This document shows positions 1-6,355 of a DNA stretch of 7,914 nucleotides, piece after piece. A model generated the notes under the pieces. It did no database searches, was not told where the DNA came from, and saw only the letters and a list, made by a program, of their open reading frames with translations. Source of the stretch: UBA1370 sp964515115 (GTDB lineage: Bacteria; Patescibacteriota; Microgenomatia; UBA1400; PJMF01); NCBI GenBank assembly GCA_964515115.1, contig CAZESB010000024.1, positions 1 to 7,914 of the forward strand. The letters run 5' to 3'. Position 1 is the stretch's first letter; every line of letters starts with the position of its first letter. The position numbers were made by a program, and so were the translations under genes.

Positions 1-392
1 ATATTTTCAAAGTGCTCTACTCTGTTTGGCGTTACCGCAATGATATCAAAACGGTAATCCTGCCGCAAACGCTGCCTGCTCAAATAGATTTCAGCAGCCG
101 CGACCATTTTGTAAAGCTTTTTTGTATTTACTGCTTGGCTTGGGTGACCGCGCAGCGAATTTATTCTGTTTTTAACCTCAACAAAAACCAATTCTTGATG
201 CTTTTTGTCGAGCGCGATGATGTCAATTTCAAAACGGCCAACCTGAATATTCTGCTCCAAAATTTGATAACCGTGTTTTTGTAAATACTTGGCAGCCGTA
301 ATTTCTCCCGCCTGCCCTGACCGAAAATTATGCTTCTTGAGCTGCTGTGCCGTTAGTGCTCTTTTCGCGAATCCGGGTGGCGGCTTTACCAA
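1..392 (-). CDS. yraN: YraN/UPF0102 family predicted PD-(D/E)xK endonuclease, 3' end cut by window
   Basis: The 130 visible residues show the UPF0102 (YraN) pattern: a helix with GEITAAKYL (residues 29-37), then GRFEIDIIAL (52-61), FVEVK (70-74), a GHPSQAV stretch (82-88) and the C-terminal RFDIIAVT (114-121) followed by VEHFEN. E55, D57, E72 and K74 fit the PD-(D/E)xK nuclease core of this family. The cellular role of the family is poorly defined; a DNA repair or recombination nuclease is the usual guess. Only a few C-terminal residues should be missing, since family members normally end soon after this point. No ATG exists in frame upstream of the conserved region. The best candidate is a TTG at 390-392, preceded by a GAG about 6 nt upstream, giving a 65-nt overlap with the end of rplS. 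The overlap suggests translational coupling to rplS. The family assignment is strong; the start is uncertain. Confidence 0.85.
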   Translation of the reverse strand, partial: MVKPPPGFAKRALTAQQLKKHNFRSGQAGEITAAKYLQKHGYQILEQNIQVGRFEIDIIALDKKHQELVFVEVKNRINSLRGHPSQAVNTKKLYKMVAAAEIYLSRQRLRQDYRFDIIAVTPNRVEHFEN

Positions 393-681
393 CCCTATCT
401 CTGAGATAGTAGAGTTTGCTCCTTTTGACATCACCCTTGCGTTTTACCTCAATTTTCTTGATTGTAGGTAGCATGGCTGGCAGAATTTTTTCCACTCCGA
501 TGTTGTTGGCACCAATTTTTCTAACTGTAAAAGATTTGTTGTTGCCTCGATTTTTGATAGCAATGACAATGCCTTCGAAAATCTGAATTCTTTTCTTATC
601 TCCCTCAATGACTTCTTGATGAACTCTGACGGTATCGCCTGAAGCAATGGTTTGATCATCGTACTTAAAATATTGTGCCAT
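328..681 (-). CDS. rplS: 50S ribosomal protein L19
   Basis: This 117-residue protein has the normal L19 length. It carries the family pattern along its whole length: SGDTVRVHQEVIEGDKKRIQ near residues 14-33, FEGIVIA, FTVRKIGANNIGVEK, an IKKIEVKRKGDVKRSKLYYLR block and the final GKAATRIRE. L19 sits at the interface of the large and small subunits near bridges B6/B8. The start ATG at 679-681 matches where family proteins begin; the upstream purine stretch GAAAGAAA is only a weak Shine-Dalgarno. A 123-nt gap separates it from pyrG and holds a promoter and a leader hairpin. The last about 65 nt overlap the proposed yraN frame. In many bacteria rplS lies near rnhB and yraN; here yraN follows directly and rnhB is not between them. 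Confidence 0.98.
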   Translation of the reverse strand: MAQYFKYDDQTIASGDTVRVHQEVIEGDKKRIQIFEGIVIAIKNRGNNKSFTVRKIGANNIGVEKILPAMLPTIKKIEVKRKGDVKRSKLYYLRDRVGKAATRIREKSTNGTAAQEA

Positions 682-711
682 AATTTCTTTCGCTTAATTC
701 GCTTATTTGCT

Positions 712-743
712 GATTGCGCCCCTATTCTTTTAGGCGCCTAATC
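712..743 (-). promoter_or_regulatory. stem-loop at the 5' end of the rplS leader
   Basis: In the leader RNA a GATT...AATC outer stem continues, after a 2-nt AG bulge, into an inner GCGCC...GGCGC stem that can add a U-G pair, closing a loop of roughly ten A-rich bases. It starts only a few nucleotides after the predicted transcription start. There is no U-run after it, so it is not a standard intrinsic terminator. It could protect the 5' end or be a ribosomal-protein autoregulatory site. L19 leaders are known in other bacteria, but I do not recognise this one as such. Confidence 0.4.
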
Positions 744-752
744 AAGGGTTAT

Positions 753-781
753 ATTCTACTGAAAGACCCCGAGAATTGCAA
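753..781 (-). promoter_or_regulatory. sigma70-type promoter for rplS (-yraN)
   Basis: On the minus strand, TTGCAA (776-781) and TAGAAT (753-758) are separated by exactly 17 nt, matching the housekeeping consensus at 4 of 6 and 5 of 6 positions. Transcription would begin near 745-747, giving a leader of about 65 nt before the rplS ATG. This would let rplS and yraN be expressed independently of pyrG, although read-through from pyrG is also likely because no intrinsic terminator follows pyrG. The assignment rests on sequence match only. Confidence 0.6.
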
Positions 782-804
782 CCTGATTTAGACTCTATCC
801 ATTA

Positions 805-2493
805 TTAGCTATTTTTGAGAACGGCCTGCAAATACTCAACAAAAATTGGGTGGGGTTTGAGCGGCAGAGATTTATATTCCGGATGAGCTTGCGTAGCCAA
901 GAAAAACGGGTGCTTATCTTGAGGTAGTTCAATCATTTCCACAAAAAAATCATCCGGTGAGGTGCCGGAAATGACAAAGCCGGCCTCTTCCAGCGCCGCG
1001 CGATAATCATTGTTGAACTCAAACCGGTGGCGATGCCTTTCGGAAATCAGGTTGGTGGCTTCGTCTTTAAAACCGCGGTGCTTTTTGTAGATAGCATGAG
1101 CCAGGGTGCCTTCCTTGAGCACGCAATCATAAGCGCCTAACCTCATGCTGGCGCCCTTGCCCTTAATCCGTTGATATTTTTCTTCAAAAGGAATATCGTG
1201 GATGATCGGATGAGGAGTTTCCGGCGCCACCTCTGTAGTATGAGCGTCCTCCAACCCAACCATGTTGCGGGCAAACTCCACCGAAGCCAACTGCATACCA
1301 TAACAAAGGCCCAAGTAAGGGACTTTGTTTTCTCGAGCAAACTTAATCGCCTCAATTTTGCCTTCTACCCCCCGCTCGCCCCAACCAATCGGCACAATAA
1401 TGCCCTGAGCCCTTTCCAGGCTTTCTAGAGCCTGTTTTTCACCTCTTTCCAATTCTTCGGCATTAACAAAGACGATTTCTAAATCAATATCATGATTCCA
1501 GCTGGCAAAATTGAGCGACTCCACCAGCGAAACGTAAGAATCTTGAAGCTCAAAATCGCCGGTGGCAATGTACTTGGCAATAATAGCAATGTTAGCTCGA
1601 TGCTTCTTTTTGGCAGTAATCTTATGCACAAACTCCTCCCAATCACGCAGCTTAGCCTTGTTTTCTTCCAGGCCAAGTTTTTCCAGCACTTTGGTATCAA
1701 AATTTTGTGCCGCCAACACCAGTGGTACCTCATAAATAGTGTTCAGATCCGGATTGGAAATAACGTCTTCCTTATTCATATTGCAGTAATAGGCTACTTT
1801 TTCTTTGCGCTTGTCATCGATCATGAACTCGCCTCGACCGACCACGAAATCAGGCTGGATACCCATGGAATTGAGAGTTTTAACCGAAAGCTGAGTGGGT
1901 TTGGATTTGAGCTCATTGATGTGAGAGGGATTAGGAAAATAGGTGACATGAACGTGAATAACGTCCTCAGGATTTTGCAACTTCATGATGCGATAAGCTT
2001 CATAGTAAATCACGTTTTGATACTCACCGGCGGTGCCACCCAGCTCCACCAGACAGATGTCTGAGCCTTCACCCGCTTGCTTAATGCGGTGAATCGCTTC
2101 TTGCGGGATATAAATCCAAGCATCAACAGTAGCGCCGTCATACTTGAGGTTTCTGGTGTTGTCGATGACGTTGTAATAGATTTGCCCGAGAGTGGTGAAA
2201 TTGGCTGCTCCGACCTCTTGACCCAGAAATCGCTCGTATGAGCCCAGATCTAAATCGGCCTCCAAACCGTCTTCGCAAAGAAAAACATCGCCGTGTTCGA
2301 CCGGATTAATATTGCCCGAATCAAGGTTGAGGTAATTTTCGCACTTGATGTTAGTGACACGATAGCCGCGATTTTTCAGCAGCATACCCAGGGAGGCGCT
2401 GGTAATACCCTTCCCCAAACCGGACAAAACCCCGCCGGAAACGAAAATATACTTGGTATTACCCTGGGAAGCTGAAGATCCATGATTGCTCAT
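805..2493 (-). CDS. pyrG: CTP synthase (glutamine-hydrolysing), divergent type
   Basis: The enzyme makes CTP from UTP, ATP and glutamine, the last step of pyrimidine nucleotide synthesis. At 562 residues it is slightly longer than the usual 535-550, with an extra about 14-residue polar N-terminus. The synthetase domain has the P-loop SGGVLSGLGKGITSAS (19-34), Mg ligands D82 and E150, and the UTP-binding SKPTQ (197-201). The C-terminal class I glutaminase domain has nucleophile C397 in LGLCYGMQ and the pair H537/E539 in HPEY, plus RHRHRFE (486-492). Several near-invariant motifs differ: K50 is followed by CENY rather than LDPY, GGTVGDIE becomes GGTAGEYQ (152-159), the Q-IPHIT segment is replaced, and PGGFG becomes PIGWG (368-372). 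All catalytic residues remain, so it should be active. It starts at 2491-2493, the only in-frame ATG before the conserved region, and has no clear Shine-Dalgarno. It ends with two stop codons in a row. Confidence 0.96.
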   Translation of the reverse strand: MSNHGSSASQGNTKYIFVSGGVLSGLGKGITSASLGMLLKNRGYRVTNIKCENYLNLDSGNINPVEHGDVFLCEDGLEADLDLGSYERFLGQEVGAANFTTLGQIYYNVIDNTRNLKYDGATVDAWIYIPQEAIHRIKQAGEGSDICLVELGGTAGEYQNVIYYEAYRIMKLQNPEDVIHVHVTYFPNPSHINELKSKPTQLSVKTLNSMGIQPDFVVGRGEFMIDDKRKEKVAYYCNMNKEDVISNPDLNTIYEVPLVLAAQNFDTKVLEKLGLEENKAKLRDWEEFVHKITAKKKHRANIAIIAKYIATGDFELQDSYVSLVESLNFASWNHDIDLEIVFVNAEELERGEKQALESLERAQGIIVPIGWGERGVEGKIEAIKFARENKVPYLGLCYGMQLASVEFARNMVGLEDAHTTEVAPETPHPIIHDIPFEEKYQRIKGKGASMRLGAYDCVLKEGTLAHAIYKKHRGFKDEATNLISERHRHRFEFNNDYRAALEEAGFVISGTSPDDFFVEMIELPQDKHPFFLATQAHPEYKSLPLKPHPIFVEYLQAVLKNS

Positions 2494-2501
2494 GGAACCA
2501 A

Positions 2502-2507
2502 ATTATA
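2502..2507 (-). promoter_or_regulatory. perfect -10 box (TATAAT) immediately upstream of pyrG
   Basis: A consensus TATAAT on the minus strand ends 8 nt before the pyrG ATG, so transcription from it would begin within about 0-3 nt of the start codon and give a leaderless or nearly leaderless mRNA. No convincing -35 lies 16-18 nt upstream. A second TATAAT at 2539-2544 with only a poor -35 (TCTTTA-like) would give a leader of about 40 nt. One of the two is likely to serve pyrG, because the opposite-oriented small gene separates it from dnaE. Confidence 0.4.
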
Positions 2508-2548
2508 CTTTGAAGTGTGTCTCATAAAAAGAGGGAAAATTATAAGTT

Positions 2549-2557
2549 TGTTATGAT
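2549..2557 (+). promoter_or_regulatory. extended -10 promoter for the small membrane-protein gene
   Basis: TGT followed by TATGAT forms an extended -10 element (TGnTATnAT-like) on the plus strand. Transcription would begin about position 2564, 35 nt before the ATG at 2599. No good -35 is visible, which is usual for extended -10 promoters. It lies in the 105-nt divergent region shared with pyrG. Confidence 0.45.
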
Positions 2558-2573
2558 AGAATAAAGATTCTAT
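2556..2573. promoter_or_regulatory. inverted repeat in the divergent pyrG / small-gene region
   Basis: ATAGAAT and ATTCTAT form a perfect 7-bp inverted repeat around a 4-nt AAAG centre. It covers the end of the extended -10 and the predicted start of the plus-strand transcript. It could be an operator for a dimeric regulator or a short leader hairpin. The region is AT-rich, so chance is possible. Confidence 0.35.
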
Positions 2574-2598
2574 TAAGCTGAATTTTGGGGTTGAGAAG

Positions 2599-2826
2599 AT
2601 GTCTAAGGAAAGAAAATATAGTGGCTCCACCAACATAGCTGCGATTGATGTTTTTTTAGAAGCTATCAAGGACTTGGATAGTGATCAAAGAGAGAAAGTA
2701 AGAAAAATGCTCAAGGCATTTGTTCTTGCTGGCGCTGTTGGTTCATTGGTAATTTTTTATTATAGAATCAGGGTAGGGATCGATAAAGATGGAACAACAA
2801 CCATCACCGCCGAAAAAACTGAATAA
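2599..2826 (+). CDS. small hypothetical protein with one predicted membrane segment
   Basis: I do not recognise this 75-residue protein. Residues 1-15 are polar, residues 15-39 look like a charged amphipathic helix (AIDVFLEAIKDLDSDQREKV region), residues 40-55 (AFVLAGAVGSLVIFYY) are a short hydrophobic segment likely to cross the membrane, and the last 20 residues are hydrophilic with a TTTIT run. Basic residues (KVRKMLK) before the segment and RIR after it leave topology unclear. There is no signal-peptide cleavage motif. A GAG/GAAG sequence precedes the ATG (TTGAGAAGATG) as a weak ribosome binding site, and an extended -10 lies upstream. It is the only plus-strand gene here, divergent from pyrG and ending 2 nt from the dnaE stop. 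The region is visibly more AT-rich than its neighbours. Function is unknown; coding status is likely but not proven. Confidence 0.65.
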   Translation: MSKERKYSGSTNIAAIDVFLEAIKDLDSDQREKVRKMLKAFVLAGAVGSLVIFYYRIRVGIDKDGTTTITAEKTE

Positions 2827-2828
2827 TT

Positions 2829-5800
2829 CTACGCCAGCAAACTTTCAATCTCTTTTTCCAACTTTTCACTCCAATTAACACCATACGGCAGTCGCATTTT
2901 ATGAGGCTTGCTACCGTTGGGAATCAAGACTACCACCGAATCATCGCCGGGATTGCCTTTGAGCAGCTGGCCCAGTTTTTCCAAAGTAGATTTACTGGTT
3001 TTGCGAGGCACAAAGACTTCGTGATGGAGTTCTGAGTCTGTGTGGTCTAGCTCCATTCCGCCTGGAGAAGCAATGCTTTCAGCAATTAGTTGCAGCTCTT
3101 CTTCTCTGTAGTCCACTTTAGCTTTGATCAGCAGCACCGCGTCTTCTGCCAGCAAATCTTTATTTTCCTCATAGAGTTTGGGAAAAACCACGATATTGAT
3201 ACTGCCGCTGGTATCCTCGAGAGTGATAAAAGCCATCGGCTGATTGGATCTTTTGGTACTGACCTCTCGAAATCTAGTCACCACCCCGCCAAACAAAAAC
3301 TGCTGACCGGTGTGAATGGTGTGATCGAGATCAGCAATCTTTTTGTTAATTTTCTTCTCTACCAAGTTGAGTGAGTGAGCCATGGGGTGATCGGTGAGAT
3401 AAAGCCCGAGCAACTCCTTTTCAAAAGAAAGCAGCTCCTGCTTAGGGTATTCTGGGATTTTTGGAAAAGTGTCATGCATCATCTCATCAACATTAACCAC
3501 ATCAGTGAAAAGCATGTCCTGGCCGTCGATTTCTGACTGCAACTGCGAGGCTTTGTTGCGGATAGATTCCAGATTTTCCAACATACTGGAGCGAGTACCA
3601 AAAGTGTCCATAGCACCAACTTTAATCAAACACTCAAGGGAGGTCTTATTGACTTTCCGACCATCAGTTTTGTGAATAAATTGAGTCAGAGAGGTGAATT
3701 GCCCCACTTCTTTTCTCACGGTCAGAATATTTTCAATGGCCGCGCTGCCAACGTGTTTAATGGCGTTCAGACCAAAGCGAATAGCTTTCTTTTGTAGCGA
3801 TTGCTCATCGGTTTCAATAGTGAAGTCGTCATCAGACTTATTAAGATCAGGAGGCAAAACCTTGATGCCCATGCCTTTGCTTTCCTCAATCGCTACCGCC
3901 ACCTTTTGGTCGCGGTTCATGCCGTGAGAGCTGGACTCAACGCTCATTAAAGCCGTCATGTACTCAACCGGATAATTAGCTTTAAGATAGGCAGTTTGGT
4001 AAGCGATCATGGCGTAGCTGGCCGCGTGAGCTTTGTTAAAACCGTAGTTGGCGAAAGCCTCGATGTACTCCCAGACTTTTTGGGCTGTTTCTTTTTGGTA
4101 GCCCTTTTCAATCGACTGGGAAATGAAGTTTTTCTTGTTTTTGTCGAGTAGTTTTTTCTTTTTTTTGCCAATAGCTCTTCTGAGAATGTCGGCTTCACCC
4201 AAGCTGTAGCCAGCCATAATGTTAGCAATCAGCAAAATCTGCTCCTGGTACACCATAATGCCATAGGTTTCTTCAAGTGCCGGGATCAGTGATTCGTGAG
4301 GGTACTCAATGGTGTCGGGATTGTGTTTGCCCTCAATAAACCTGGGGATAAGTTCCATTGGGCCTGGGCGGTAAAGGGCCACCATAGCGGTAATGTCTGA
4401 AAACTGGCTAGGTTGAAGGCTTCTGGCCACCCGTCTCATGCCGGCAGACTCGAGCTGGAAAACACCGGAAGTGTCACCGCGAGATAACAACTCAAAAGTT
4501 TTTTTGTCGTCGAGGGGAATGTTGTTGATCTCGATTTTTTTCCGGTGATACTGCTCAATTAAACCAAGAGCATGCTGAATGATTGAGAGGTTTCTTAGCC
4601 CGAGAAAGTCGAATTTAAGCAGGCCAATAGCATCATCATCGACGTTGCAGTCCAGAGCATACATATCATATTGGGTGATGGTTTTACCAGAGCGACTATC
4701 TTGCTGAGTAGCGACGTAGTTGGAAAGCGGCTTGTCGGTGATGATAATAGCGGCAGCATGGACGGAAGAGTGCCTGACACTGCCCTCAACTTGCATGGCT
4801 AGATCAAGCAGTTTTTTAAATTTAGGCTGCTGATAGTACTGTTGCAATTCGGATACTTCTTGGATGGCCTGTTTGAGCGGGGTTTTTTTGGCTGGGTTGT
4901 TGGGGATCAGTTTGGCAATTTTATCAGGCTCTTCATAAGGCATGCCCAACACTCTGCCAATGTCACGCACTGCCACTCTGGCCTCCATTCTGCCAAAAGT
5001 GATAACGTGAGCGACGTGATCATGGCCGTACTTATCGGCCACGTACTGAATGACTTCATCACGGCGGGTATCGGCAAAGTCGAGGTCAATATCCGGCGGA
5101 GTTGGCCGCTGTGGGTTGAGGAAGCGCTCAAAGGCCAAGCCGTGCTTGAGCGGGTCGATGTCGGTGATGCCAAGGGAGTAGGAAACCAGAGAGCCAGCGG
5201 CCGACCCCCGTCCCGGTCCCACGGCGATACCCTGATCCTTGGCCCAGTTGACAAAATCCTGGGTGATGAGAAAGTAGGCCGCGTAACCTTTGTCGTTGAT
5301 GATGCTGAGCTCGTAATCAAGCCGCTCGGTAATTTCCTTATCAATCTTATCAAGGCGTTTTTTTGCCTGTTCATAAGTGAGCTTCTTGAGATAACTTTCC
5401 AAAGTTTCCCCTTTTGGCAGTGGGTAATTAGGAAATATCAGCTGGCCGGTGGGGATTTTGACGTTGCATTTTTCGGCAATGGCTACGGTATTGGCGATAG
5501 CCTCGGGGTAATCTTTAAACAGTTCCACCATTTCTTCTGTGGTTTTAAGGTAAAAATCGGGCGAGTCCATCATGGTCATCCGTTTTTTGTCGGCAATAAG
5601 CTTGCGGGTTTGCACACACAGCAGGGCGTCTTGGGCGGCGGCCTCGGATTTTTCCACATAATGGACGTCATTAGTGGCCACCAGGGGGATCTCAAGTTTG
5701 CGAGCCAGCATCACTTGGTTTTTAGTGAGTTCGGGCAGGAAATCGATGTTGGGATGTTGCTGGATTTCGATGTAAAAATCACCTTTAAAATGTTTCTTGA

Positions 5801-6302
5801 ATCTGAGCAAGCGCTCTTCGGCCTCCTCGAGCTTGCCATCTCTGATCAGTTGGTTGAAAATGCTCGACGGACAGCCGCTGGTGACAATTAAGCCTTGGCT
5901 GTGTTGAAACAACACTTCCTCGTCGATGCGGGGTTTGTAGGAAAAACCTTCAAAATTAGCGATGGTCACCAATTGGTTGAGGTTTTGGTAACCCTTGAAA
6001 TTTTTAGCCAAAATAGTCAAGTGATATTGATCAGCACCCATGCGGGTTTGTTTGTTGGCGCGATTTTCGGCCGCCATATAAAACTCACAACCAATAATCG
6101 GTTTGATGTCATTATTTCTGCAAGCATTGTAAAAATGCAGCGCTCCATACATACCGCCGTGGTCGGTGATAGCCAGCGCCTCTTGCCCGTTTTCCTTGGC
6201 TTTGGCTACCAACTGTGGCAGCTTGGAAAGGCCGTCGAGCATCGAGTACTCAGTGTGGACGTGAAGATGAACAAACTTTTGTTTTTGATGTTGCTGAGCC
6301 AT
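2829..6302 (-). CDS. dnaE: DNA polymerase III subunit alpha
   Basis: This is the replicative polymerase, 1157 residues, nearly the same length as E. coli DnaE. The domain order is standard. The PHP domain (about 10-220) has H14, H16, D23, H48, E73, H94, C144, D212 and H214, a complete metal-ligand set as in proofreading DnaE1 enzymes. The polymerase core has GPGRGSAAGS (362-371), catalytic acidic residues in PDIDLDF (403-409) and D565 in KFDFLGLR, and the NYGFNKAHAASYA fingers motif (752-764). A tandem HhH region follows (about 840-900), then a clamp-binding-like QDMLF (928-932), an OB fold (about 1000-1065) and a C-terminal domain. The ATG at 6300-6302 directly precedes the PHP domain; AGGA lies 12 nt upstream, a rather wide spacing. 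It lies 53 nt after gatB, probably cotranscribed, and ends 2 nt from the stop of the opposing small gene. Confidence 0.98.
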   Translation of the reverse strand: MAQQHQKQKFVHLHVHTEYSMLDGLSKLPQLVAKAKENGQEALAITDHGGMYGALHFYNACRNNDIKPIIGCEFYMAAENRANKQTRMGADQYHLTILAKNFKGYQNLNQLVTIANFEGFSYKPRIDEEVLFQHSQGLIVTSGCPSSIFNQLIRDGKLEEAEERLLRFKKHFKGDFYIEIQQHPNIDFLPELTKNQVMLARKLEIPLVATNDVHYVEKSEAAAQDALLCVQTRKLIADKKRMTMMDSPDFYLKTTEEMVELFKDYPEAIANTVAIAEKCNVKIPTGQLIFPNYPLPKGETLESYLKKLTYEQAKKRLDKIDKEITERLDYELSIINDKGYAAYFLITQDFVNWAKDQGIAVGPGRGSAAGSLVSYSLGITDIDPLKHGLAFERFLNPQRPTPPDIDLDFADTRRDEVIQYVADKYGHDHVAHVITFGRMEARVAVRDIGRVLGMPYEEPDKIAKLIPNNPAKKTPLKQAIQEVSELQQYYQQPKFKKLLDLAMQVEGSVRHSSVHAAAIIITDKPLSNYVATQQDSRSGKTITQYDMYALDCNVDDDAIGLLKFDFLGLRNLSIIQHALGLIEQYHRKKIEINNIPLDDKKTFELLSRGDTSGVFQLESAGMRRVARSLQPSQFSDITAMVALYRPGPMELIPRFIEGKHNPDTIEYPHESLIPALEETYGIMVYQEQILLIANIMAGYSLGEADILRRAIGKKKKKLLDKNKKNFISQSIEKGYQKETAQKVWEYIEAFANYGFNKAHAASYAMIAYQTAYLKANYPVEYMTALMSVESSSHGMNRDQKVAVAIEESKGMGIKVLPPDLNKSDDDFTIETDEQSLQKKAIRFGLNAIKHVGSAAIENILTVRKEVGQFTSLTQFIHKTDGRKVNKTSLECLIKVGAMDTFGTRSSMLENLESIRNKASQLQSEIDGQDMLFTDVVNVDEMMHDTFPKIPEYPKQELLSFEKELLGLYLTDHPMAHSLNLVEKKINKKIADLDHTIHTGQQFLFGGVVTRFREVSTKRSNQPMAFITLEDTSGSINIVVFPKLYEENKDLLAEDAVLLIKAKVDYREEELQLIAESIASPGGMELDHTDSELHHEVFVPRKTSKSTLEKLGQLLKGNPGDDSVVVLIPNGSKPHKMRLPYGVNWSEKLEKEIESLLA
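4152..4169 (-). other. A-rich slippery run inside dnaE
   Basis: On the coding strand the sequence reads GGC, eight A, one G, six A, encoding GKKKKK at residues 712-717. It contains A AAA AAG in the zero frame, the same heptamer that E. coli dnaX uses for -1 frameshifting. A -1 shift would meet a TGA after about 18 codons and give a DnaE truncated near residue 730. No strong downstream stem-loop was seen, so regular frameshifting is doubtful. Confidence 0.3.
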
Positions 6303-6355
6303 AGTTTAGTGGTATCCTAGCAGGAAAATTGCCGAGTTTCTAGGGAGGTAAAAAG
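6303..6355 (-). other. gatB-dnaE spacer with the dnaE ribosome binding site
   Basis: This 53-nt gap holds an AGGA (6315-6318, complement) 12 nt before the dnaE ATG and a loose CCTAG...CTAGG inverted repeat. No U-tract terminator and no convincing -35/-10 pair are visible, which supports cotranscription of dnaE with gatA and gatB. Confidence 0.4.

Noticed and set aside
12..284. 90-codon plus-strand frame at the left edge
   Set aside because: The opposite strand carries the YraN family motifs across the same bases, which explains the open frame.
289..471. 60-codon plus-strand frame opposite the rplS/yraN junction
   Set aside because: Antisense to the conserved L19 C-terminus; no ribosome binding site or recognisable product.
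1492..2064. 190-codon open frame on the plus strand opposite pyrG
   Set aside because: It is antisense to well-conserved pyrG motifs and resembles no known family.
4842..5891. 349-codon open frame on the plus strand opposite dnaE
   Set aside because: It lies wholly antisense to the conserved polymerase core of dnaE, its product is rich in F, G and V as expected for a reverse-frame shadow, and it shows no recognisable domain or ribosome binding site.
6313..6346. CCTAG...CTAGG inverted repeat between gatB and dnaE as a terminator
   Set aside because: The stem is only 5 bp with a 19-nt loop and there is no U-tract after it.
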